Assembly (NCBI GenBank): GCA_963765135.1
Contig: CAVXUX010000002.1
Location: 620,001-684,000 of the forward strand
Length of the DNA: 64,000 nucleotides
From: JACVRW01 sp963765135
GTDB lineage: Bacteria; Actinomycetota; Thermoleophilia; Solirubrobacterales; Thermoleophilaceae
Reading direction: 5' to 3'
Below are positions 36,318-44,521 of the stretch, one piece after another; the first letter of the stretch is position 1; each line of letters starts with the position of its first letter. A model generated the notes under the pieces. It ran no database searches, was not told where the DNA came from, and saw only the letters and a list, made by a program, of their open reading frames with translations. The translations under genes were made by a program, and so were the position numbers.

Positions 36318-38144
36318 GTGGCCACACCGAGCGCCGAGGTTACGGAGTTCCCGAGTCCGTTCTCGATCGAGACCCCTGCCGGCTGCGAGGGCTGGGAGGA
36401 GATGTACCCCTACTGGGCGCTGTTCGACGAGCACCGCCGCGAGTCGGACGAGAACCGGCTCTGGTTCTGGAACTCCCAGCACTTCCCGTTCCCGATGCCG
36501 GCGTTCGACATGGTCGAGGTCGACCACCCCTACTACACGCTCGGCGGCTGGCAGAACCGCGCCTTCGCCGTCCCACCGGCGATGGGCGTCGACTACCGGG
36601 TGGTCAACGGCTACGTCTACATCTCGCCCAATCCCGTAACCGATCCGGCCAAGATGGCCGAGCGCGCCGAGTACTTCGAGAAGCGCGCCGGCCACTACTT
36701 CCAGAACTGGGACGAGCTCTACGCCGGCTGGCGCACCAAGATGGAGGCGCTCAACCGCGAGGTCGAGTCGATCGAGGTGCCCGACCTGCCGGAGTACGAG
36801 CCCGACGAGGTCGTCTTCGGCGACCAGGACCTCAGCAACATCAGCCTGCTGCGCGCCTTCTCGCACACGCTGCGCTGCGCCGAGATGATGTGGCAGCACC
36901 ACTTCGAGTTCCTGCTGCTCGGGTACGGCGCGTATCTGACGTTCGCCGAGTTCGTGCGCGCGGCGCTGCCGGACATCCCCGACCAGCACATCTCCCAGAT
37001 GGTGGCCGGCATCGACGTGGTCCTGTTCCGCGCCGACACCGAGCTGCGCCGGCTCGCCCGCGAGGCGATCGAGGCAGGCGTGGACGGCGCCTTCGTCGAG
37101 GGTCGCTCGCCCGCCGAGATCGACGCCGAGCTGTCCGGCAGCGACGCCGGCCGCGCCTGGCTCGACGCGCTCGAGCAGATCAAGGACCCCTGGTTCAACA
37201 TGGGCACCGGCGACGGCCTCTACCACTACTACGGCAGCTGGCACGACGACCCGAGCATCCCCTACGCCTCGCTGATCGGGCACATCGAGGCGCTCAAGGC
37301 GGGCAAGGAGATCGAGCGGCCGACCGAGGAGCTGGCGCGGGAGCGCGACCGCCTGGCGGAGGAGTACGGCGCGCTGATGGACGAGGAGACGCGCGGCGGG
37401 TTCCAGGAGCTGCTCGGCCTCTCGCGCACGGTCTTCCCGTACGTGGAGGAGCACAAGTTCTACTGCGACTACTGGTTCCAGTCGCGCTTCTTCAACAAGG
37501 TGCGCGAGTTCGGCGCGCTGCTCGCCAAGCACGGCTTCATCGAGGAGGGCGAGGACATCTTCAACCTCTCCCGCCACGAGGCGCTGCAGGCGCTCGAGGA
37601 GCTGTCGCTGACCTGGTCGACCGGCGGGCCGCCGCTGGGCCCGCACCACTGGCCGCCGATCGTGGCGCGCCGGCGCGAGCTGCTCGAGCGGCTCGGCGAG
37701 TGGACGCCGCCGCCGGCGCTCGGGCGGATGCCCGAGGCGGTGAACGACCCAATCGTGGTGATGCTCTGGGGGATCACGCCGCAGCGCCTGAAGGAATGGG
37801 CGGGCTCGCAGGAGGGCAGCGAGCTGAGCGGCGCGGCGGCGTCGCCGGGCGAGGTGGAGGGACCGGCTCGCGTGCTGCGAGGCCTGGGCGACCTCGACAC
37901 CGTGCGCCCGGGCGAGATCCTCGTCTGCACGATCACCTCGCCCGCGTGGGCGCCGATCTTCTCCAAGATCGCCGCCACCGTCACGGACATCGGCGGGATC
38001 ATGTCCCACGCCGCGATCGTGTCGCGCGAGTATGGGCTGCCGGCGGTGGTCGGCACCGGCACGGCCACCTCGCGCATCACGACCGGGCAGCGGATCCGCG
38101 TGAACGGCTCGGACGGGCGCGTGACGATCCTCGACGAGGCCTAG
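36318..38144 (+). CDS. PEP-utilising (phosphohistidine) subunit of an aryl dikinase, HpeHI/AcvAB/phenylphosphate-synthase-like
   Basis: A protein of 608 residues from a GTG with GGAGGAGAGG before it. The first ~490 residues are helical and substrate-binding in related enzymes (FPSPFSIETPAGCEGWEEMYPYW at the start). The C-terminal ~90 residues are the swivelling phosphohistidine domain; GGIMSHAAIVSREYGLPAVVG carries the phospho-acceptor His at about residue 564. The ATP-grasp half is the next gene, so the kinase is split, as in phenylphosphate synthase and in the acetovanillone kinases HpeHI (Rhodococcus) and AcvAB (Sphingobium). Predicted to phosphorylate the phenolic OH of a 4-hydroxyaryl ketone. 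Confidence 0.78.
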   Translation: MATPSAEVTEFPSPFSIETPAGCEGWEEMYPYWALFDEHRRESDENRLWFWNSQHFPFPMPAFDMVEVDHPYYTLGGWQNRAFAVPPAMGVDYRVVNGYVYISPNPVTDPAKMAERAEYFEKRAGHYFQNWDELYAGWRTKMEALNREVESIEVPDLPEYEPDEVVFGDQDLSNISLLRAFSHTLRCAEMMWQHHFEFLLLGYGAYLTFAEFVRAALPDIPDQHISQMVAGIDVVLFRADTELRRLAREAIEAGVDGAFVEGRSPAEIDAELSGSDAGRAWLDALEQIKDPWFNMGTGDGLYHYYGSWHDDPSIPYASLIGHIEALKAGKEIERPTEELARERDRLAEEYGALMDEETRGGFQELLGLSRTVFPYVEEHKFYCDYWFQSRFFNKVREFGALLAKHGFIEEGEDIFNLSRHEALQALEELSLTWSTGGPPLGPHHWPPIVARRRELLERLGEWTPPPALGRMPEAVNDPIVVMLWGITPQRLKEWAGSQEGSELSGAAASPGEVEGPARVLRGLGDLDTVRPGEILVCTITSPAWAPIFSKIAATVTDIGGIMSHAAIVSREYGLPAVVGTGTATSRITTGQRIRVNGSDGRVTILDEA

Positions 38145-38148
38145 CGCC

Positions 38149-39003
38149 ATGCACGTGCGCTCGCTCGCCGAGCTGCGCGCCGCCGACGCGGCGTTGTTCG
38201 GCGGGAAGAGCGCGAGCCTTGGTGAGCTGATCGCGGCCGAGATCCCGGTGCCGCCAGGGTTCGCGGCGAGCACCGCCGCCGACGTCGAGGAGATCGCCGA
38301 CGCCTACCGGGCGCTCGGCGAGCCCGCGGTGGCCGTGCGCTCCAGCGCGATCGGAGAGGACAGCGCCGAGACGACCTTCGCCGGCTTGCAGGACACGTAC
38401 CTGTGGGTGGAGGGGGTCGACCGCGTCTGCGCCGCGGTGCGCGACTGCTGGGCGAGCCTCGAAAACCCCGAGGCGGTCGCGTATCGCGAGCGGATGGGCA
38501 TCGAGGACCAGCCGGCGATGGGCGTGACGGTTCAGCTGATGGTGGACGCCGCCGTGTCCGGAGTGATGTTCACGTGCAACCCGGTCAGCGGCGACCCGAG
38601 CACGGTGGCCGTGAACGCCAGCTGGGGGCTCGGGCAGGCTGTGGTGGGCGGCGAGGTGACGCCCGACGAGTACCGCGTCAGCAAGGTCACGGGGGAGGTG
38701 CTGCACCGCGCGATCGGGCCCAAGCTGATCGAGTACGGGCGCGGGGGCGAGCGCTCGGACGTGCCGGCCGAGCGCCAGGAGGTCGCGTGCCTCGACGAGC
38801 AACGGCTGGGCGAGCTGGTCGAGGTGGCCCGGCGTGTCGAGCGCCACTTCGGCTCCCACCAGGACATCGAATGGGCGATCGACCGCGAGGGAGAGCTGTT
38901 CCTGCTGCAGTCGCGACCGGTGACAGTCCTCGCGCGCGCGGAGCGGCCGGAGGGCAAGTCCGCGATGGACCTGGTCATGAAGACCTTCGGCGCAGGATCC
39001 TGA
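38149..39003 (+). CDS. PEP/pyruvate-binding (ATP-grasp) subunit of the aryl dikinase
   Basis: A protein of 284 residues, 4 bases after the partner gene. LFGGKSASLGELIAAEIPVPPGFA, VAVRSSAIGEDSAETTFAGLQDTYLWV, SGVMFTCNPVSGDP and QDIEWAIDREGELFLLQSRPVTV are the ordered motifs of the PPDK N-terminal ATP-grasp domain. It is shorter than the ~330 residues of typical PPDK_N domains. It should transfer the beta-phosphate of ATP to the His of the partner, giving AMP, Pi and the aryl phosphate. The stop overlaps the next start (TGATG). Confidence 0.78.
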   Translation: MHVRSLAELRAADAALFGGKSASLGELIAAEIPVPPGFAASTAADVEEIADAYRALGEPAVAVRSSAIGEDSAETTFAGLQDTYLWVEGVDRVCAAVRDCWASLENPEAVAYRERMGIEDQPAMGVTVQLMVDAAVSGVMFTCNPVSGDPSTVAVNASWGLGQAVVGGEVTPDEYRVSKVTGEVLHRAIGPKLIEYGRGGERSDVPAERQEVACLDEQRLGELVEVARRVERHFGSHQDIEWAIDREGELFLLQSRPVTVLARAERPEGKSAMDLVMKTFGAGS

Positions 39004-39431
39004 TGGCCCTTAGCGACGACGACGTGCGCGAGATCCTGCGGCTGATCGACGAGTCGGAGCTCGACGAGCTGCGCATCGAGACGGCGGAGTTCAAGCTGCA
39101 CGTGGTGCGGGGGGAGGCCGCCGCGCCCGAGCGGAAAGCGGCCGAGCCTGCGCCGGCGGCCGCCGCGCCTTCGGCCAAGCCCGCTGACGGCGCCTCCGCG
39201 ACGATCGCCGCGCCGATGCCGGGCACCTTCTACCGCGCCGAGGGGCCGGGCATCGCGCCGTTCGTGGACGTCGGCACGCGAGTCGAGCCCGACACCGTCG
39301 TCTGCATCATCGAGATCATGAAGATGATGAACTCGGTGCCCGCCGGGGTGGCGGGGACGATCGTGGAGGTCTGCGCCGAGGACGCCCAGCTGGTCGGCGA
39401 CGGCGAGGCGCTGTTCCGGGTCGAGTCGTGA
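39003..39431 (+). CDS. Biotin carboxyl carrier protein
   Basis: A protein of 142 residues. An N-terminal helix (DDVREILRLIDESELDELRIE) leads to an Ala/Pro linker (~45-65) and the biotinyl domain: IAAPMPGTFYRAEGPGIAPFVDVGTRV and IIEIMKMMNSVPAG, with the biotin-accepting Lys at about residue 107. The motif reads EIMKMMN as in AccB-type carriers. It is placed between the kinase and a carboxyltransferase and must be charged by a biotin carboxylase that is not encoded in this window. Confidence 0.88.
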   Translation: MALSDDDVREILRLIDESELDELRIETAEFKLHVVRGEAAAPERKAAEPAPAAAAPSAKPADGASATIAAPMPGTFYRAEGPGIAPFVDVGTRVEPDTVVCIIEIMKMMNSVPAGVAGTIVEVCAEDAQLVGDGEALFRVES

Positions 39432-40900
39432 GCGACGTCGTCGAGATCGTCGACACCACGACCCGCGACGGCAACCAGAGCCTCTGGGGTGCCACCGGCC
39501 TGACGACCCCCGACGTGCTGGCGATCGCACCGACGATGGACCGGGTCGGCTTCCGGGCGCTCGACTTCACCTCGAGCACCCACATGGCGGTGTCGGTGCG
39601 CTTCCACCGTGAGGATCCGTGGGAGCGGCTGCGCCTGGTCAGCGCCGCGATGCCGAACACGCCGCTCAACCTGATCACCACCGGGATGCGGTTCATCTCC
39701 TGGGTGCCGGCCGGCGAGGACGTGATGGCGCTGTCGTTCCGGCTTGCCGTGAACAACGGGATCCGGCGCTTCCAGATCGCCGACCCCTCCAACGACCCCG
39801 CCTCGCTGGTGCGGCTCGCGCGCATGGTGCGCGAGGCGGGCGCCGAGGAGGTGGTGGTCGGGCTGACCTACTCGATCAGCCCGGCGCACACGCACGAGTA
39901 CTACGTCGAGCGCGCCAACGCGGTCGCCGCCTCGACCGACATCGACCGGCTCTACCTGAAGGACCCCGGCGGCCTGCTCACGCCCGACGCGGTGCGCGAG
40001 CTGGTCCCGGCGTTCATCGCCGCCGTGGCGCCGCGGCCGGTCGAGCTGCACAGCCACTGCACGATCGGGCTCGGCCCACTCGCCTACGTGGAGGGCCTGC
40101 GGGCCGGCATCCGCACGCTGCACACGGCGGTCGCGCCGGTGGCCAGCGGCACGTCGAACCCGCCCGCCGAGGCGACCCTCCGCAACCTCGAGGCCGAGGG
40201 CTTCTCGCACGGGCTCGACACCGAGGCGCTCGCGCTCGTCTCCGACCACTTCCGGGCGCTGGCCCGCGACCGCGGCCTGCCGCTCGGGGCGCCGGCCGAG
40301 TACGACGCGGCCTACTACCGCCACCAGATGCCCGGCGGGATGGTCACGACGACTCGGCGCATGCTCGCCGAGGTCGGGCGCCCGGAGCTGTTCGACGCGG
40401 TGCTGGAGGAGGTCACGCGCGTGCGCGAGGAGATGGGCTACCCGATCATGGTCACGCCCGTCTCCCAGTTCGTGGCCACGCAGGCGACGATGAACGTGGT
40501 CAGCGGGGAGCGCTGGCGCGACGTCTCCGACGAGATGGTGCGCTACTTCCTGGGTCACTACTTCCAGCCGGCGGCACCGGTGGACGAGCAGGTCGCGGAC
40601 CGCGTGCTGTCGCTGCCGCGGGCCGAGGAGCTGCGCGACCTTCGGCCGATCAGCCTGGAGGGTGCGCGCGAGCGCTTCGGCGCGGGCATCTCCGAGGAGG
40701 AGCTGCTGCTGCGCCTGACGATGCCGGCCGAGCAGGTGGACGCGATGGTGGCGGCGCGCGGCGAGGCCGCCCCGCCGCTGTCTCGGCCCGGGCGCGACCC
40801 GTTGGTGCGGCTGCTGGGTGAGCTGGCCAAGCGCGAGTCGCTCTCGTACGTGCGCGTGGAGAAGGGCGACGACCTGGTGGTGTGGCGGCGTGCGGCTTGA
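39428..40900 (+). CDS. Biotin-dependent carboxyltransferase, HMGL/5S-like
   Basis: A protein of 490 residues; the GTG overlaps the carrier stop. VDTTTRDGNQSLWG, LYLKDPGGLLTPDAV and ELHSHCTIGLGPL give the metal Asp, the active-site Lys and the HxH pair of the TIM-barrel carboxyltransferase family (transcarboxylase 5S, oxaloacetate decarboxylase alpha, pyruvate carboxylase). The end has a PYC-type oxaloacetate-decarboxylase C-terminal domain but no fused biotinyl domain. Following a dikinase and a carrier, it most likely carboxylates a phospho-acetophenone methyl group, as HpeCBA does in Rhodococcus. Confidence 0.8.
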   Translation: MSDVVEIVDTTTRDGNQSLWGATGLTTPDVLAIAPTMDRVGFRALDFTSSTHMAVSVRFHREDPWERLRLVSAAMPNTPLNLITTGMRFISWVPAGEDVMALSFRLAVNNGIRRFQIADPSNDPASLVRLARMVREAGAEEVVVGLTYSISPAHTHEYYVERANAVAASTDIDRLYLKDPGGLLTPDAVRELVPAFIAAVAPRPVELHSHCTIGLGPLAYVEGLRAGIRTLHTAVAPVASGTSNPPAEATLRNLEAEGFSHGLDTEALALVSDHFRALARDRGLPLGAPAEYDAAYYRHQMPGGMVTTTRRMLAEVGRPELFDAVLEEVTRVREEMGYPIMVTPVSQFVATQATMNVVSGERWRDVSDEMVRYFLGHYFQPAAPVDEQVADRVLSLPRAEELRDLRPISLEGARERFGAGISEEELLLRLTMPAEQVDAMVAARGEAAPPLSRPGRDPLVRLLGELAKRESLSYVRVEKGDDLVVWRRAA

Positions 40901-41693
40901 CGACGTGCGCGGGTTCGTGTTCGACGTGGACGGCTCGCTGGTGCACCGCGGCGCGGACTTCCGCGCGCGGCCGCTGCCGGGGGCGGTGGCGGTGCTGGAG
41001 GCGATTCGCGCGTCCGGGCGGCCGCTGGTGCTGTTCACGAACGGGAGCCACATGGGGCCGGACGCGTTCGCGCGCGGGTTGCGCGACGACGGCCTGCCGG
41101 TTGCCGACGACGAGCTGCTGACGCCGGTCTGCAGCGCTTTGACGTATCTGTCACGGCGGCACGCGGGGGAGCCGGTGATGGTGTTCGGCTCCGAGGCGAC
41201 CCGCCGGCGGATGGCGGATGCGGGCGTGCCGCTCGACGAAACGGAAGCGGCCAGGGTGGTGTTCGTGGCTCACGTCGAGTCGGTCGAGCTAGACGCGATG
41301 GAGGTCGCCGCGCGGGCCGTGATGAACGGCGCGCGGCTGCTGACCGCGAACTACCAGCGCGGCTTCTGGGGGGCGAACGGGATCATCTTCAGCCGCGGCG
41401 CGATGGTCACGGCGGGGATCGCGCGGGTGACCGGAGCGCGGCCGATCGTGGTCGGCAAGCCGTCGCGGGCGGCGGTCGACGAGATCGGCGAGCGCCTGGG
41501 CGTGCCGACCTCCGAGGTCGTGGTGATCGGCGACGACATCGGGATGGACATCGCACTGGGCCACATGGGCGGCTCACGAACGATCCTGGTGCGCAGCGGG
41601 ATGAGTGGAACGGTGAACCTCGACGACATCCCGGAGCGCCAGCGACCGCACGCGGTGGTGGACGGCGTGGAGGAGATCCTGGGCTGGCTCTGA
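40890..41693 (+). CDS. HAD-IIA hydrolase, predicted aroylacetate phosphate phosphatase
   Basis: A protein of 267 residues; the GTG at 40890 overlaps the previous gene by 11 bases. Motif I is FVFDVDGSLVHRG (nucleophile Asp), motif II LVLFTNGSHMG, motif III Lys in VVGKPSRAAV and motif IV VVIGDDIGMDI, with a large C2a cap, as in NagD/4-nitrophenylphosphatase-like HAD-IIA enzymes. As last gene of this operon it corresponds in position and family to the phosphatase step (HpeD/AcvF) that removes the phenolic phosphate after carboxylation. Confidence 0.8.
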   Translation: MRLDDVRGFVFDVDGSLVHRGADFRARPLPGAVAVLEAIRASGRPLVLFTNGSHMGPDAFARGLRDDGLPVADDELLTPVCSALTYLSRRHAGEPVMVFGSEATRRRMADAGVPLDETEAARVVFVAHVESVELDAMEVAARAVMNGARLLTANYQRGFWGANGIIFSRGAMVTAGIARVTGARPIVVGKPSRAAVDEIGERLGVPTSEVVVIGDDIGMDIALGHMGGSRTILVRSGMSGTVNLDDIPERQRPHAVVDGVEEILGWL

Positions 41694-41714
41694 GCGGAGA
41701 TTTGCTGCGTTCGC

Positions 41715-42886
41715 CTAACGAGCGTCCGTGAGCAGGCCGAGCGCCTCGTCGGCGGGCGGAAGCGCGGCCATCTCGGCCGCCAGCTCGGAAGCCACCCGCC
41801 GGTAGGCCCGATCCTCGAGCACGGTCTTCACCGCCTCACGCAAGGGCGCGGGGTCGATGCTGGCCCGGATCGGCATGGGCGGGCCGTCGGGATCGGGCCA
41901 GATCACGACGCCGGCCCTCGACCGTCTCGATCCGGCGCGCGTTGTCGGGCTGATCGCCGAAGAGCGGCACGACCACGAGCGGCAGCCCGGCGGCCACCGC
42001 CCCCAGCGTCGTCCCGAATCCGCCGTGCGAGACCACCGCGTCGGCTTGGGCGAGGACGGCGGCGGGCGCGACCCAGCGCTCCACGCGCAGGTTCGCCGGC
42101 GCCGGGCCGAGCGCCTCGATGTCGGCGTCGGGTTGCCCCAGCGTCAGCAGGACGCGGGCGGGCAGCTCCGCGGCTGCCTCGTACACGCGCTGCGTAGAGC
42201 GCCCCCGCCACGGGCATGGTCCCGACGACACTGCCGAAGCTGACGTAGACGAGCGGGCGCTGGTCGCCGGACCACCAATCCGGCAGCGGCTCACCCTGTT
42301 CGCCGGCCGCGGGGTCGCTGAAGCGATGCGTGATCGGTGGCAGGGCGCGCTGCGGGTCCTCGAGCGCGGCCGGCACGAACGTGAGGTACGGCGAGGCCCA
42401 GATCCGCTCTGCGATCCCGCGGTGGTGCTCGTCGAGACGCGCGCCCGCGAACTCCAGCGCCATTCCTTCCAGCCCCGCCAGCGACACCCCGACCCGCGCG
42501 TGGGGCACGCCGTGCCGCTCCGCGGCGATGGCGGAGGCGAGCTCTGCCTCCTCGCGAATGAGGACGTCGGGCTGCCACTCCTCGCATGCCGCCTCGAGGC
42601 TCGGCAGCATGGCGCGCACGTTGAGCCCCGCGAAGATCTCGCCGATGACGATCTCGTTGGCCTCCTCCGGGGAGACCGTAGGCACGCGCCCCCAGGTTGC
42701 GCCGAGCTCGTCCTCGGGTGGCTCGGCGCCCTCCCAGAACCGGTAGCCGGCCCGCTCGACGGTCGGCGACAGCGGGGGTGGGCCAGCCACCATCACCTCG
42801 TGCCCGCCACGGATGCACGCCTCGATGAACGGGACGAGCGGGTTGAAGTGACCCGTACCCCGCGTCGAGGCGAAGAGGACGCGCAC
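41715..42886 (-). CDS. MGT-type UDP-sugar glycosyltransferase (two frameshifts)
   Basis: About 389 residues after removing extra bases near 42191 and 41915. The N-terminus RVLFASTRGTGHFNPLVPFIEA and the C-terminal donor site VSHGGFGTTLGAVAAGLPLVVVPLFGDQPDNARRIE are those of GT1 macrolide/flavonoid glycosyltransferases (GT-B fold). These attach glucose or a deoxysugar to phenolic or macrolide hydroxyls. In this setting it may glycosylate, and so detoxify, phenolic intermediates. The GTG at 42886 directly follows the VOC gene stop. Confidence 0.78.
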
Positions 42887-43258
42887 CTAGGCGTTGCGCG
42901 GTTGGACCTGCTGCACCGCCCAGCCGTTGCCGTCGGGGTCCTTGAAGAACACGAACGAGCCCCAGGGGAAGTCCTGGACCTCGCCGACCTCGACGCCCCG
43001 CCCGGACAGCTCCGCGTGAGCGGCGTCGATGTCGGGCACCACCAGCTGCAGCCCCTGCAGCGAGCCGGGCGCCATCTCGCTGGGCGGGCCCATTGAGATC
43101 GAGCAGCCCGACCCGGGCGGCGTGAGCTGCACGAAGCGCAGCTCGTCGCTGACCCGGTGGTCGTGGTCGAGGTTGAAGCCGACCTGCTCCACGTAGAAGT
43201 CCTTCGCCCGGTCGACGTCGGACACGGGCACCTGCACGAGTTCGAGCTTCCAGTCCAT
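42887..43258 (-). CDS. VOC-family protein
   Basis: A protein of 123 residues. LELVQVPVSDVDRAKDFYVEQVGF, GLQLVVPDIDAAHAELSGRGVEV and FVFFKDPDGNGWAVQQV form one glyoxalase-fold domain; the last ligand position is Gln rather than Glu (WAVQQ), so metal chemistry may be altered or absent. It lies between the CoA-ligase-like gene and the glycosyltransferase in a minus-strand run. Confidence 0.75.
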   Translation of the reverse strand: MDWKLELVQVPVSDVDRAKDFYVEQVGFNLDHDHRVSDELRFVQLTPPGSGCSISMGPPSEMAPGSLQGLQLVVPDIDAAHAELSGRGVEVGEVQDFPWGSFVFFKDPDGNGWAVQQVQPRNA

Positions 43259-43269
43259 GGGGCGCGAGT

Positions 43270-44521
43270 CTAACCCCGGCGATCCACCACTCGGACCGCC
43301 TTGCCCTCGCTGCGCGGCACCGCTCCCGGGTCCACCACCGCGACCGCGATCCTGATCCCGGTGTGCTCGCGCAGCAGGTGCTCCAGCCGCGCCGCGAGCG
43401 ACTCGCGGTCGACGCCGTCCGACGCCGGCTCGCACTCCACCGTCAGCTCGTCCATCGGCCCCTCGCGGTCGACGATCAGGCGGTAGTGCGGAGCCACCTC
43501 CTCGACTCCCAGCAGCAGGTGCTCGACGTTCGAGGGGAACAGGTTCACCCCGCGCACGATCAGCATGTCGTCGCGGCGCCCGCGCAGCCCGGTCACGCGC
43601 GCGAACGTGCGCCCGCACTCGCAGGGCGAGCCGTCTACCGAGCCGATATCGCCGGTGCGGTAACGGATCAGCGGCATCGCCTCCTTCACGAGCGTGGTGA
43701 ACACCAGCTCGCCCTCCTCGCCCTCGGGGAGCGGCTCGCCGCTGTCGGGGTCCACGACCTCCACGAGGAAGTGGTCCTCCTGCACGTGCAGCCCCTCGCG
43801 CGCGTGACACTCAGTCGCCACGCCCGGGCCGCACATCTCGGACAGGCCGTAGCAGGCCACGGCGCGCAGTCCGAGCTCCAGCTCGATCTGCTCGCGCATC
43901 GCTTCGGTGAACGGCTCGCCGCCGAACAGGCCCAGCTCGAGCTCGCAACTCGACGCCGGCGTCCCGCACCGCCTGGGCGATGACCAGCGCATACGACGGC
44001 GTGGAGGTGAGCACCTGAGCGCCGAGATCGGACAGCAGCATCGCCTGGCGGGCCGAGAAGCCGCCCGACGCCGGGACGACGGTCGCGCCGATCAGCTCGG
44101 CGCCGGCGTGGAATCCCAGGCCTCCCGTGAACAGCCCGTAGCCGTTGGCGTTGTGGACGACCATCCCGGCTCGCACGCCCGCCATCGTCAGCGAGCGCGC
44201 CATCAGCTCCGCCCAGGCGTCGAGGTCCGCGCGCGTGTAACCCACGACGGTGGGCTTGCCGTGCGACCCGCTCGAGGCGTGCACGCGCACGAGCCGCTCG
44301 CGCGGCACCGCGAGCAGGCCGAACGGGTAGTTGTCGCGCAGGTCGGACTTCCAGCTGAACGGCAGCTCACGCACGTCCTCGACGGAGCGCAGCGCTGGTG
44401 CGCCGACCGGCTGCACTCGATCGACCGTCTCCCGCAGCCGCTCGAGCTGGAGCTCCCGTAGGCGCTCGCGCGGGAGCTGCTCGACCGGATCCCAGATCGC
44501 TCGCTCAAACCTTGCGCTCAT
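43270..44521 (-). CDS. Phenylacetate-CoA ligase-like acyl-CoA synthetase (one frameshift)
   Basis: About 416 residues after removing an extra base near 43946. The PaaK hallmarks are present: LPFSWKSDLRDNYPFGLLAVP, the P-loop ASSGSHGKPTVVGYTRADLD, YGLFTGGLGFHAGAELIGATVVPAS, FGGEPFTEAMREQIE, CYGLSEMCGPGVATEC and LIRYRTGDIG. The enzyme activates an aryl-acetate to its CoA thioester with ATP. Its start overlaps the DpgC-like gene by 17 bases, so the ligase and the oxygenase are coexpressed. The substrate is not fixed by sequence; phenylacetate or hydroxyphenylacetates fit the neighbour. Confidence 0.85.
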
